A stretch of DNA of 64,000 nt from Silurus meridionalis (GCF_014805685.1 NC_060890.1:26292000-26355999); one strand, 5' to 3'. Numbered from the stretch's first letter, positions 21,841-35,666 are shown. Made by a program: numbers and translations. Notes: generated from the letters alone by a model not told the origin.

Positions 21841-22240
21841 AGAGACCTGCAATTGCCTGTGAGTCATATCGAGAATAAAAATGAGTATGTTTTTTAAAAA
21901 GACCCTCTCTTTAAAGAGCATAAATGTGGACATGGCTCCTCTCCACGGTTCATGTACAATACAGAGTGTCACCTCAGAGTGCTCCGCAGCTTTGCTAAAG
22001 TTTAATTGTTCAATTATCGTTTGGCGGCGCGCAGGAACCCTGCAGCACTGAAGCCTCAATTTTCGAGGCCCTTTTTTCAGGTCTGTATTAGCGATAATGG
22101 CGAGCAATTATACAGAGGGTCCTCTCGCTAAAGCTGTTCCTCAGCACCTCACCCGATCTGCGCTGGAGTTTGCGAGATGAATTAGCAGCATTTGTTGTGG
22201 GGGAAACCAGACAGGAACAGACACGAATCATCTGTCGGGG
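21840..22240. promoter_or_regulatory. Candidate conserved noncoding element
   Basis: About 400 bp of unique, GC-balanced sequence with clustered homeodomain-type sites (TTTAATTGTTCAATTATCG, GCAATTATAC, GATGAATTAGCAGC) and a CpG-rich core GGCGGCGCGC. No splice-supported exon. It has the strongest enhancer-like texture in the window. Confidence 0.4.
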
Positions 22241-22390
22241 TCGAACCTTTACACCTGGGGGTCAGTGTGTGTGTATGTGTATGAAAGAACAAAATCACAA
22301 AGTGTGACCACATTCATTATCTAATTCACAAATAAGTTAAGCCTTTAGGATTAAAAGCATCACATATGGAATATGAATGGGCTAAAAGGC

Positions 22391-22421
<31 letters not shown>

Positions 22422-22569
22422 AATCATTATTCACCAGGAAGTTTCCAAAGTTATCATTTCTCCACCTGAAGATGACATTCATTTACACTAAGAGTTATTC
22501 TTTTATTAGAGTGTCACATGAAATCCTGGATTTTTTTTATCTTTACAGCAGCAGTTCACACCTCAAACG

Positions 22570-22712
22570 TAGCAACACAGTTGGTAACACCACATATTGT
22601 TACACCACAGAAGGTAACACCTCAAACGTAACACCACAGACAGTAACACCGCAGAAGGTAACACCACAGAAAGTAAAACCACAGAAAGTAACATAACAGA
22701 CAGTAACACCAC
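22570..22712. repeat. 15-bp tandem repeat (GTAACACCACAGAAG type)
   Basis: About nine imperfect copies. The unit length is a multiple of three, so translation gives VTPQK repeats, which should not be read as a gene. One more unit lies at about 23268-23286, beyond the 22-bp array. Confidence 0.75.
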
Positions 22713-22907
22713 CTGGACTGCAGAAAAGAGAACAATGTGAAAATGCTGCTTGTAGAATAGAATTAACATTCAGCATTTAACACCATAATTCCCTCCACAC
22801 TCGTCTCTAAGACCTTAAGCTGTACTACCTCATCCTCCCTCACCCTAATTACTGAAGCTTCTCAGGGTTGTGTTCTGAGCCCCATGCTGTACTCATTGTA
22901 TACTCAT

Positions 22908-23257
22908 TTAATACCGGCACAGAGTCACTTTATTACTGGCACAGAGTCACTTTAATACCGGCACAGAGTCACTTTAATACCGGCACAGCGTCACTTTATT
23001 ACCGGCACAGAGTCACTTTAATACCGGCACAGCGTCACTTTATTACCGGCACAGAGTCACTTTAATACCGGCACAGAGTCACTTTATTACCGGCACAGAG
23101 TCACTTTAATACCGGCACAGAGTCACTTTATTACCGGCACAGTGTCACTTTAATACCGGTACAGAGTCACTTTATTACCGGCACAGAGTCACTTTAATAC
23201 CGGCACAGAGTCACTTTAATACCGGCACAGCGTCACTTTAATACCGGCACATGCACT
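22908..23257. repeat. 22-bp minisatellite, about 16 units
   Basis: Unit ATACCGGCACAGAGTCACTT plus TA/TT, with regular variants (AGAG/AGCG, TAATAC/TTATTAC). Each unit carries one or two CpGs in an otherwise CpG-poor region. Confidence 0.9.
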
Positions 23258-23595
23258 CTTTAATAGACTGTAACACCACAGACAGTTGAACAGGTTTTGG
23301 TTCTCCTAATTCAATTAAAGTGAAAATGTCAAGTCCACTGACGTCCTACAAAATTGTGTGCCTTTGGGTTCTCCAGTTTTCTCCATCTTCTAAAAACTTT
23401 TATTGACTGACGGTGTGAATAAGTGTGTGAACGGTGCCCTGGTGTCCCTATGCAGTGTGTGTTCCTTCATTAAAGATGGATGAAATAATGAATGATTGTT
23501 ATGTAGCTGTGAAAACGATCCTCAATCCACAGTCTGTCCTCATTCCTTGTGTCATACTTCGCTAAATAAACCATTCAGATGCTAATTCACACAAC

Positions 23596-23599
<4 letters not shown>

Positions 23600-23642
<43 letters not shown>
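23600..23642. repeat. (CA)n microsatellite
   Basis: Pure CA run. Confidence 0.95.
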
Positions 23643-23645
<3 letters not shown>

Positions 23646-23900
23646 AAATAAATACCAGCATGCACACATTCCTCCCTGCACTTGTTTACATGCTCTGGCA
23701 TCAATTACGGAATTCCTTGCGTCGGTTAGCCGCATTGTAAGAGAATTCGTGAGGCTAATTGGTGTGATTTCTTTGTTTCTTTTCTCCCGTCTCTGTTTTT
23801 CACACTGTGGAATGAAGATCCAGCCGCTGCGACGATTTTCCTGCCAGGCTGATATGAAATGGCATTTCATACGAAACTGCATGTGTAATTACTTTCATAT
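23643..23900. promoter_or_regulatory. Candidate conserved noncoding element
   Basis: Unique, balanced sequence with ATCAATTACGGAATTCC and GAGGCTAATTGGTG cores. No coding support. Confidence 0.3.
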
Positions 23901-24148
23901 TCACTCACACTGAAAGTGACAGAGAGATATGCCTTTGATTTTTTTTTCTTTTGGCTGAATAGAAATATATTTTAGAAAAAGAACAGTGTCGTGACTTTAT
24001 TTTGATGTGTGTGTGAAACTAAAACCTAAAGCCAAAAACTAACCAGAAGTTTCGAGGTAAAAAAAATATGATGATATGAATTACAATAATACAGTTCATT
24101 TCACACTTCACAGATTTCAGCTGTAAACACCACAAACATGAAACGCGT

Positions 24149-24149
<1 letters not shown>

Positions 24150-24197
<48 letters not shown>
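24150..24197. repeat. (CA)n microsatellite
   Basis: Pure CA run just before the pentamer array. Confidence 0.95.
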
Positions 24198-24198
<1 letters not shown>

Positions 24199-24354
24199 TG
24201 TATTCTTATATACTGAGCTGATAGATGTGAATTTTTATATAATCTGTATTTTTGATGTAACTGAGCAGTGTGAAAGCTTTTATGGATTGTACACTTACAG
24301 TCCTTCCTGTTACTCTGTGTTATGTGATTGGTGTGAAACTGGTATTTATAAAGT

Positions 24355-26955
24355 ACTGTATATTCTACTCTCCAATACTCCATACCATTGTATTCTACTC
24401 TATACTACTGTACTTTATACTACTCTACTCTACTCTACTCTATACCACAATACTCTCTACTCTTCTATTCTACTCTCTACTCTTCTATTCTACTCTATAC
24501 TACTCTATACTACTGTACTTTATACTACTCTACTCCACACCACTCCACACCACCCATACCACAACACTCTCTACTCTTCTATTCTACTCTCTACCACAAC
24601 ACCATCCACCTCTCCACCCATACCAATATTCCACTCTATACCACTCCACCCATACCACTCTATACCACAACACTCTCTACTCTTCTATTCTACTCTATAC
24701 CACCCCACTCTACACCACTCCATACCACTCTACTCCACACCACTCTATACCACCCCACCCATACCAATATCTCCACCCATACCACCCCACCCATACCACT
24801 CTATACCAATATCTCCACCCATACCACCCCACCCATACCACTCCACCCATACCACTCTACTCCACACCACTCCACTCTATACCACCCCACCCATACCACT
24901 CTACTCTACTCTACACCACTCCATACCAATATCTCCACTCTATACCACCCCACCTCCATACCACCCCACTCTATACCAATATCTCCACCCATACCACTCT
25001 ACTCTACTCTATACCACTCTACTATACTCTATACCACCCCACCCATACCACTCACTCTATACCACTCTACTCTACTCTAATCCACTCTACTCTATACCAC
25101 TCTACCTCTACTCTACTCTATACTACTCTACTCTACTCCATACCACTCTGCTCTATACCACTCTACTCTACACTACTCTACTTTATACTACTCTACCTCT
25201 ATACCACTCACTCTATACCACTCTGCTCCATACTACTCTGCTCTGCTCTAGACCACTCTAATCTACCTCTACTCTACTTTATACCACTCTGCTCTACTAT
25301 AATCTAATCTGTCCTCTACTCTACTCTAATCTAATTTACCTCTGCTCCATACCACTCTACTCTCTACTCTATACCACTCTACTATACTCTATACCACTCA
25401 CTCTACACCACTCCACTCTATACCACTCTATACCACTCTGCTCTGCTCTAGACTACTCTAATCTACTCTACTCTACTCTACTCTATACTACTCTACTCTA
25501 TACTACTCTACTTTATACTACTCTACTCTATACTACTCTACTCTATACCACTCTGTTTTATTCTAATCCAGTCTACCTCTATTCTACTCTACTTTGCTCT
25601 ACTCTAATCTAATTTACTCTCTACTCTACTGTATACCACTCTACTATACTCTACTCTACTCTACTTTAACATAATTTACACTGTTTTATACTACTTTACT
25701 CTATAACATCCCATTTACTACTCTACTCTAATCTACTCTCTACTCTATACTACTCTACTCTAATCTACTCTCTACTCTATACCACCTCACTCTAATCTAC
25801 TCTCTACTCTATACCACTCTACTCTACTCTATACCACTCTCTGCTCTATACTACTCTATTCTATACTGCTCTACTCTATACTACTTTGCTCTACTCTAAT
25901 CTACTCTACTCTATACTACTGTACTCTACACTATACTACTATACTATTCTATACTACTCTATTGTATTCTACACTACTCTACTCTATACTACATTTACAT
26001 TTGCAGCATTTAGCAGATGCCTGTGTCCAGAGATATGTACAAAACTACTCTACTCTACACCACTCCATACCACTCTACTCTACACTACTCTACTCTATAC
26101 CACTCTACTCTACACTACTCTACACCACTCTATACCACTCTACTCTACACTACTCTACTCTACACCACTGCACACCACTCTACTCTACTCTACACTACTC
26201 TATACTACTCTACTCTACACTACTCTACTCTACACTACTCTATACTACTCTACTCTACACTACTCTACACTACTCTACTCTACACTACTCTACACTACTC
26301 TACTCTACACTACTCTACTCTACACTACACCACTCTATACCACTCTACTCTACACTACTCTATACTACTCTACTCTACTCTACACTACTCTACACTACTC
26401 TATACTACTCTACTCTACACTACTCTACTCTATACTACTATACTCTACACTACTCTACTCTACTCTATACTACTCTACTCTACTCTACACCACTGCACAC
26501 CACTCTACTCTACTCTACTCTACACTACTCTACTCTACACCACTCTACTCTACACTACTCTATACTACTCTACACTACACCACTCTACTCCAAACCACTC
26601 GATACTATACACTACTTTTCACTACTATACTCTACATTAATTTACTCTATACTACTCTACACTACACCACTCTATACCACTCTATTCTACTCTTCTCTAT
26701 ACTACTCGTCTATACTTTCCTTTCTAACTCTACCGCACACTACTTTTCTTTACTATACTCTACTCTACTTTACTCTACTCTTTACCACTCTACTCTACAC
26801 TACTTTATACTACTCTACTCGACAATAATCTACTATTTACTCTACACTACACCACTCTACTCCTTATTTTTCTACTCTAATTTTACTTACTTTTTACTAC
26901 TCTAATTCACTCTATTCTATACTACTCTACTCTATTCTATTCTAATTTCTGGAAC
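24355..26955. repeat. CTCTA/CTATAC pentamer-decamer array, ~2.6 kb
   Basis: Tandem five-base units (CTCTA, CTATA, CCATA, CACTA variants) run almost without a break. The plus strand is nearly free of G. All three plus frames stay open over long spans because the units contain no stop triplet, whereas the minus strand is full of TAG. The apparent proteins of 200-345 codons are therefore artefacts. Confidence 0.95.
25990..26045 (+). mobile_element. L2-type 3'-tail fragment inside the pentamer array
   Basis: About 55 bp (TACATTTACATTTGCAGCAT through ATGTACAAAACT) matches the L2 3'-tail motif at 11820-11875 and interrupts the pentamer repeats. Confidence 0.7.
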
Positions 26956-27181
26956 ACTCTCCCTTATTCTACTGTACTCTATTATTTACTTTAATCTATA
27001 CTCAGTTTAAGTCTCTTTCTAATTCCTACGAAGTTCCCAGCTATGTTGTTAGTTTAGGTTTTAGTCACCTGTTGACTAGCAGGCTGTTCAGCTAACCACA
27101 TATAACCTAGACTGCTAGTATTAAGCTGACTGACATATTTAATTACATTTTTACCCCCTTAAAGCATTAGACTAGCTATTA

Positions 27182-27297
27182 GACATGCAAGTAGTTGGTG
27201 TGAAAGAGGCAGATGTAGAGGACAGGGGGGTTTGGAGACGGATGATCCGCTGTGGAGACCCCTAATGGGAGCAGACGAAAGAAGAAAACGAAGATTA
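27182..27297 (+). mobile_element. RTE-like LINE 3'-end fragment (R3)
   Basis: Only the last ~115 bp of the R1/R2 family: GTAGTTGGTGTGAAAGAGGC, CGGATGATCCGCTGTGGAG and the AAGAAGAAAACGAAGA tail. This is an extreme 5' truncation. Confidence 0.8.
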
Positions 27298-27618
27298 CAC
27301 GTAAAAATTTACCTTTATTTTAGTTTCTTAAAAATATCATGTCTGATGTGGGAATTTAAGACATTTGGCTTCAGTTTAAAAAAATGTTTGATGCTTATAT
27401 CATATTTAGGAGTAAATTCCTAGTCAGCTGTACTACAAACACCTGTAGAATTATTAACAGGTAAAGTCATTCTTTTGTTTAAGATTTGTAAGATTTTTTT
27501 TTATTATTTTACTGTAACCAGGTGAAAAGCATTGCATAATTTTTGTCACTCTAACGGATTGAATCTGAAATTGAAGTAGAAGCTGAAACCTGCAGCTGCT
27601 GTTGCCATCTAGAGGTTA

Positions 27619-27619
27619 G

Positions 27620-27684
<65 letters not shown>
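27619..27684. repeat. (CA)n microsatellite
   Basis: Pure CA run of about 33 units. Confidence 0.95.
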
Positions 27685-27687
<3 letters not shown>

Positions 27688-27999
27688 CAACCCTTTCCAC
27701 TAATCCTGATCAGCATTAACTGGCTCATCCGTCTGTCTGGCAGCTGTGTGTTTATTACAGAGCAGAGGTTTATATCACTGCTCTTATTTGTGATGTGGAG
27801 GATTCGGGTGGTGTCACCTGTCATGATGAGGTCATGTTCAATTCCAACAGCCCATCTAGCCGAAACAGCACTCGAACAAGCTCCCTATTCCAGCACTGCG
27901 ACCTGGGAAGTGAACACAAGCTCAAATCTTTTTCAGGGCATCAGAGAAAACAGCACTGCACCCATCTGTAATGGCCTGATCTCACCAAGACTCATATGT

Positions 28000-29100
28000 T
28001 CATTATAGGACATACTGTAGAAAGGCTTTGTGTATAATGTGCATTAAAACACTACTATATTGTACTATAGTGTAATATTTAATAGTATATTCATATGAGT
28101 GTAGTTTCATTGTGTTATGACTGCCATCTTGGATAAATTCTGAATAATAAAAGACTAAGCTCATGTCTACGAGTTTCCATGATGCCGTTTAAAGATTTAA
28201 ATTATGTTAAAATCTGACAAATGTTGAGCTATTCTCACAAAATCACACAAAACAAGAAACATATTTTTTAGGCCTCTCTATTCTCCATGCATGTGTATTC
28301 ATTCATCAATAAGAATAAATCCGCGAGCCAGGCTGTCAGCCACTGCTGGGTGTTTTCTGATGAAGCAATACGATCAGTTTATTTTAGTGTAAAGGGATGG
28401 GACTTACATTATTTAGTTGCCATGTTGAACATTATGACACACTCCATTTATATATTACACGCTCATGTCTCCGATACCTGTGGAGTTATTGCGGATAAAT
28501 GATCTTTTCTAATACATTTGCATTAATTAAAATCACATCAATAATAGGTTTCCTTTTCTATTTCCTTACTTATTTTAAAATCAATTCTTCGATTGTTCTT
28601 TATATAATAAATATATATAAGAAGAATAAATAAGAAGGAACTGTATTATGATTATTATGATTATTATTATTAGTAGTAGTAGTAGTAGGATTTCCTTTTG
28701 TTAATTAAATGTATACTAAAATATGTTAAAACTGTCACTTTATATTCAGAAGAATTTTTTTCTGTTGTTTATAATAAGAAAATGAAGAACCCACATCTGT
28801 ATCTAATTTATTTTTGTGATTTTACTTTTTACTTTGTAGTAAATATTTGAAGCAAAAACTATTAAATGTGCACAATGTTCACAGGTTCGGTGTCTGACGT
28901 TTGCCAGGAAGCTGGTGTGGCTTTTACCAGAAACAAAATGTTTATATAAATAAATAAACACACTTGAGATCATCAAAACATATAGATCAAAAAAATCTCA
29001 ACTGTCACTTTTTCATGTATAAAATAATGCAAATAAGTCGTTAATTTAAAGAAGCCGATATCAGACTCTGAACACGTTCTGACCGATAAAATACAACGAG
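28000..29100. other. AT-rich noncoding DNA
   Basis: No gene, transposon or conserved-looking island was recognised. A short (TAG)n lies at 28667-28688. Confidence 0.5.
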
Positions 29101-29284
29101 ATTAATTTTGGATTCTTACACTTTCTCTAAAAGGGGAAAAAGAGGAAGAAAGAAACAGAAAGTGGTGTGTTGGAGAAAAAAGACATTGATACTGAGACGC
29201 ATCACACAGGTGCAGAAACAAAAACCAGACCAAAACCGTGGGAAAATAAAAGACCCTTTGGAATGTTCTTGTGCCCTGCGTCCC

Positions 29285-32200
29285 TTACGTCTTACTCCCT
29301 ACATCTCACTCTCTACATCTCATTTTCTACATCTCATTTACTACATCTTACCTCCTACATCTTTCTACCGATATCTCACTCTCTACATCTCATTTACTAC
29401 ATCTCTCTCACTACATCTTTCCAGCTACATCTCACTCTCTACATCTCACTCTCTACATCTCATTTACTACATCTTACCTCCTACATCTTTCTACCGATAT
29501 CTCACTCTCTACATCTCATTTACTACATCTCTCACTACATCTTTCCAGCTACATCTCACTCTACATCTCACTCTACATCTCATTTACTACATCTTACTCC
29601 CTACATCTTTCTACCGATATCTCACCTCTACATCTAGATTACTACATCTCATTCCCTATATCTTTCTCACTACATCTCACTCCCTACATCTCACACCCTA
29701 CATCTTACTCCCTACATCTTTCTACCGATATCTCACTCTCTACATCTCATTAACTACATCTCTCTCACTACATCTTACTCTCTACATCTCATTCCCTACA
29801 TCTCACACCCTACGCCTCACACACTACATCTTCTCCCTACATCTTTCTACTGATATCTCACTCCCTACATCTAGATTACTATATCTCATTCTCTATATCT
29901 CTCTCACTACATCTCACTCCCTACATCTCACACCCTACGCCTTACTCCCTACAACTTTCTACCCATATCTCATCACCCTAAGTCTCAATTCCTACATCTT
30001 TTCCCTGTATCACCTTCTTAAGTCTCACTAACTTCCTCTTGCTTTTATGCTTTATTTCTACATCTTACCCTTTACATCTTACTCACTACATCCCACTCAC
30101 TACAACTTACTCCCTACATCTCACCTCTACATCTCACTCTCCACATTTCGCTCACTACATCTCACTCACTACAACTTACTCCCTACATCTCACCTCTACA
30201 TCCCACTCTACATCTCGCCTCCCTACATCTCACTCTCTACATCTCGCTCACTACATCTCACTCCCTACATCTCACTTACTACATCTTGCTCACTACATCT
30301 CACTCACTACATCTCACTAACTACATCTCTCTCACTACATCTCACTCACTACATCTCGCCTCTACATCTCACTAACTACATCTCACTCTCTACATCTCGC
30401 TCATTACATCTTACTCCCTAAAGCTCACTCTTTACATCTCACCTCTACATCTCACTCACTACATCTCACTAACTACATCTCTCTCACTACATATCTCTCA
30501 CTACATCTCACTCACTACATCTCACTAACTACATCTCTCACTACATCTCACTCACTACAACTTACTCCCTACATCTCACTCTCTACATCTCACTCACTAC
30601 ATCTCACTCCCCACATCTCACTCTCTACATCTCACTCACTACATCTCACTACATCTCCCTCACTACATCTCACTAACTACATCTCTCACTACATCTCACT
30701 ACATCTCATTTACTACAACTTACTCCCTACACCACACTCTCTACATCTCACTCACTACATCTCACTCACTACATCTCGCTCACTACATCTCACTCTCTAC
30801 ATCTCACTCACTACATCTCACTACATCTCCCTCACTACACCTCCTCCCTACATCTTACTCACATCTCACTAACTACATCTCTCACTACATCTCATTTACT
30901 ACAACTTACTCCCTACATCTCACTCTCTACATCTCGCTCACTACATCTCACTCACTACAACTTACTCCCTACATCTCACCTCTACATCTCACTACATCTC
31001 ACTCACTACAACTCACTCCCTACATCTCACTCTCTACATCTCACTCACTACATCTCATTTACTACATCTCACTCACTACAACTCACCCCTAAATCTCACT
31101 CTTTACATCTCGCTCACTACACTTCGCTCACTACATCTCACTCTCACATCTCACTCACTACATCTCACTCACCACATCTCACTCATTACAACTCACTCCC
31201 TACATCTCACTCTCTACATTTCACTCTCCACATCTCACTCACTACAACTTACTCCCTACATCTCACTCACTACAACTTACTCCCTACATCTCACTCACTA
31301 CAACTTACTCCCTACATATCGCTCACTACATCTCACTCACCACATCTCACTCATTACAACTCACTCCCTACATCTCACTCTCTACATTTCACTCTCCACA
31401 TCTCACTCACTACAACTTACTCCCTACATCTCACTCACTACAACTTACTCCCTACATCTCTCACTACATCTCACTCACTACAACTTACTCCCTACATCTC
31501 ACTCTCTACATCTCACTCACTACATCTCACTCCCCACATCTCACCTCTACATCTCACTCTCACATCTCACTCACATCTCACTCACATCTCACTCACTACA
31601 TCTCACTAACTACATCTCTCACTACATCTCATTTACTACAACTTACTCCCTACACCACACCTCTACATCTCACTCACTACATCTCACTCACTACATCTCG
31701 CTCACTACATCTCACCTCTACATCTCACTCACTACATCTCACTACATCTCCCTCACTACACCTCCTCCCTACATCTTACTCACATCTCACTAACTACATC
31801 TCTCTCACTACATCTCATTTACTACAACTTACTCCCTACATCTCACTCTACATCTCGCTCACTACATCTCACTCACTACAACTTACTCCCTACATCTCAC
31901 TCTCTACATCTCACTCACTACATCTCACTCACTACAACTCACTCCCTACATCTCACTCTACATCTCACTCACTACATCTCATTTACTACATCTCACTCAC
32001 TACAACTCACCCCTAAATCTCACTCTTTACATCTCGCTCACTACACTTCGCTCACTACATCTCACTCTCTACATATCGCTCACTACATCTCACTCACCAC
32101 ATCTCACTCATTACAACTCACTCCCTACATCTCACTCTCTACATTTCACTCCACATCTCACTCACTACAACTTACTCCCTACATCTCACTCACTACAACT

Positions 32201-33535
32201 TACTCCCTACATCTCACCCACTACAACTTACTCCCCACATCTCACTCACTACATCTCACTCACCACATCTCACTCATTACAACTCACTCCCTACATCTCA
32301 CTCTCTACATTTCACTCTCCACATCTCACTCACTACAACTTACTCCCTACATCTCACTCACTACAACTTACTCCCTACATCTCTCTCACTACATCTCACT
32401 CTACATCTCATTCACTACAACTTACTCCCCACATCTCACTCACTACATCTCACTTCCTACATCTCGCTCACTACATCTCGTTTACTACATCTCACTCACT
32501 ACATCCCACTCTACATCTCACCCACTACATCTCACTTCCCACATCTCACCACATCTCACTCACTACATCTCACTCACTACAACCTACTCCCTACATCTCA
32601 CTCACTACAACTTACTCCCTACATCTCACCCACTACATCTCACTTCCCACATCTCACTCCCTACATCTCGCTCACTACATCTCACTCACTACATCTCACT
32701 TCCTACATCTCACTCCCTACCTCTCACTCACTACAACTTACTCCTTACATCTCACTTACTACATCTCAATCCCTACATCTCGCTCACTACATCTCACTCT
32801 CTACATCTCACTCACTACATCTCACTCCCTACAACTTACTCTTTACATCTCACTCTCTACATCTCACTACCCACATCTCAATGACTACATCTTACTCCCT
32901 ACACCTCACTCACTACAACTTACTCCCTGCATCTCACTCACTAAAACTTACTCCCTACATCTCAATCCCTACATCTCACTCACTACATCTCACTCCCTAC
33001 ATCTCGCTCACTACATCTCACTCTACATCTCACTCACTACAACTTACTCCTTACATCCCACTCACTACATCTCACTCCCTACATCTCGCTCACTACATCT
33101 CACTCACTACATTTCACTTCCTACATCTCACTCACTACATCTCACTCCCTACAACTTACTCCTTACATCTCACTCTCTACATCTCACTACCCACATCTCA
33201 ATGACTACATCTTACTCCCTACACCTCATTTACTACAACTTACTCCCTACATCTCACTACCACATCTCACTCTCTACATCTCACTACCGACATCTCACTC
33301 ACTAAATTTCACTCTACATCTCGCTCACTACCTTTACTCACTACATCTTACTCCCTACATCTCACTCACTACATCCCACTCTCTACATATCGCTCACTAC
33401 ATCTAACTCCCTACATCTCGCTCCCTACATCTCACAACCTTCATTTCACTCACTACATCTTACTCACTACATCTCGCTCTCTATATCTCACTCCCTACAT
33501 CTCGCTCACTACATCTCACTCCCTACAGCTCACTC
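29285..33535. repeat. 14-bp-unit satellite-like array, ~4.25 kb
   Basis: About 300 units of CTACATCTCACTCA and variants (CTCC, CTCT, CTCG, ACAACTTACTCC). Higher-order repeats are visible. TTTCTACCGATATC recurs every 111-126 bp in 29360-29850, a segment with CCCCTAAATCTCAC and CTACACCACAC recurs at an offset of about 922 bp, and ATGACTACATCTTACTCC recurs at 320 bp. The plus strand is almost free of G and has no stops, so the open frames here (up to 307 codons) are not genes. Confidence 0.95.
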
Positions 33536-33758
33536 CTTGTGTCTCAGACATTACTTCCTTTTTTCTATGTATTGCTCCCTATGTCTTGATCCCTGTTCCT
33601 CATCCTCTGTTTCTTACTCACTACATCCTGCTCCCTACGTTGCTCCCTCTGGGGTCTCCAGGGTGCTCAAATCAACATCTATCACCTAATTACTGACACA
33701 ATTTCAGTTGCGTCTATTTCACGCCTGACTAAAGCACTCACAGAGCAGCTGAGCTCCA

Positions 33759-33762
<4 letters not shown>

Positions 33763-33801
<39 letters not shown>
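33763..33801. repeat. (CA)n microsatellite
   Basis: Pure CA run. Confidence 0.95.
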
Positions 33802-33806
<5 letters not shown>

Positions 33807-33959
33807 TTACATTAATTAAGTGAATCATATGTGTCCTGTCACTAATTTGACTCTTGGGAGTAAATGAGGTTCAAAGGTTACATGATACTTATAGAGTGAA
33901 GGAGTCCCCCTATGAATGTGCCCTATTTCCTACTTAGGGAACCTTACAAAACCTTACTA

Positions 33960-34420
33960 TAATGCACTACATCAGACTATATCACACGACACTATACTAT
34001 ACTTTACAATTCTATACTATAATATACTATACTACACTATACTGTAATAAAGTACACCACACTATACTACACTATACTACACTATACTACACTACACTAC
34101 ACTACACTATAATACACTACACTATACTATACTACACTACACTACACTACACTATACTACACTACACTGTAAAAAAGTACAGTACACTACACTATACTGT
34201 AATAAAGTACACTACACTATACTACACTATACCATACTACAATATACTACACTACATTATACTACACTATACTATACTACACTATACTATACTATACTAT
34301 ACTACACTATACTACACTACACTGCACTATACTACACTATACTACACTACACTATACTACACTATACTACACTACACTACACTATACTGTAATAAAGTAC
34401 ACTATATTATAATATACTAT
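33960..34420. repeat. ACTAC/ACTAT pentamer array
   Basis: Five-base units TACAC and TATAC in tandem, with a repeated interruption ACTGTAATAAAGTAC at about 34040, 34195 and 34385. The 166-codon frame is low complexity. Confidence 0.9.
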
Positions 34421-35600
34421 ATTAATGATAGGGATTGTGCAGGATTAGAATATGCAAATTGATCATATTTTTATTTATAAGAAACAATACTAACCCACAC
34501 ATTGAACCTGTGTCTTTACAAATTGAAGTTTTCCTGTTTGCTTGTTTATTCTGTATTAATTCTAAGGACCGCCTCAGCGTCTACTGTTTTTTCATGTGAC
34601 TGAAGACAAATTACCCTAAGAAATCAAGTCATGTGACCTTTATTTATAATTTATATAGAACACGGTGAAGTGCAGGGGTAATATATCAAATTTAAATAAA
34701 TCAATTATTCAGTCGAGCAAACAGAAGCTAACTTTTACACAGTGTTTTATTTCATCGTTTATGATTAAAAGTCATTAAAGTGTTGTGGTTAAAGGCTTTT
34801 ATACTGTATTTACCTGTTAATGTAAATCAATCAATCAATCAATCAATTTAATCTATGATCAATAAAATAAATATTTTATATGTCTTAGAATGAACTAAAA
34901 TAAAACATTAGTAGAAAAGTACACATAGACACAGATACTGATGTTTTAAAAGATTTTGGTAAAAACTAAACTTCTGACTGCACTTTTTTACTCAAGTTAG
35001 AGTAAAGAAGTTTGTGCTCCGACATGTTCTTCAGTAAAAACTAATGATTATTACTACCTGTTTTAGTGTCACGCTGGAAACTGAACCTCACATCATATTA
35101 ATATACAAGAATTTAAAATGTTGTTTTCTAATGAATGTATTCAGGCTGAACATTCACCATATAGAACACAAGCAGAGAAGAGATGATGATGATCAGGTGA
35201 TCAGGAACGTCTCTTTTCTCATCACTGACTCCCTCTGTCTCATCCACGTTAACCCCAGACTTCTGCCTGCTCAAACTGAGCTTCAGAAACTAGTCTACAT
35301 CTGTGGTGTGAGAGAGAGACAGGAAATGATCCACCAGTGAAAAATCTATCAAAAGCAGCAGAATGGCATGAAACAGGTTGAAGAAATGGGAAGAAAAAAT
35401 ATTGATCATGTCACTTCAAAGATTAAAACTAAAGTAACGAGTCTGATTTGAAAATGTAAGAAGTAGAAAAAATACAGATATTTGTGTAAAAATGTAATTA
35501 GTGAAAGTAAAAAGTCTGAAAAATAAAAAGTAAAGTAAAAAACTGATACCAGAAAATCTAATTAAATACACTTATAAAGTATTTGTTTTTCATTAATTCC
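34421..35600. other. AT-rich noncoding DNA
   Basis: No gene recognised. A 98-codon frame at 35044-35340 has no domain or splice support. Confidence 0.5.
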
Positions 35601-35608
35601 CTCCTCTG

Positions 35609-35611
<3 letters not shown>

Positions 35612-35662
<51 letters not shown>
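35612..35662. repeat. (AT)n microsatellite
   Basis: Pure AT run of about 25 units. Confidence 0.95.

Positions 35663-35666
<4 letters not shown>

Noticed and set aside
22908..23257. CRISPR-like array
   Set aside because: The 22-bp units are directly adjacent with no unique spacers; this is a minisatellite in a eukaryote.
29108..30421. Plus-strand ORFs up to 307 codons rich in SLHLT/YISL
   Set aside because: They translate the 14-bp array and exist only because its units lack stops.
33962..34462. 166-codon plus-strand ORF
   Set aside because: It is a pentamer-array translation without domain or splice support.
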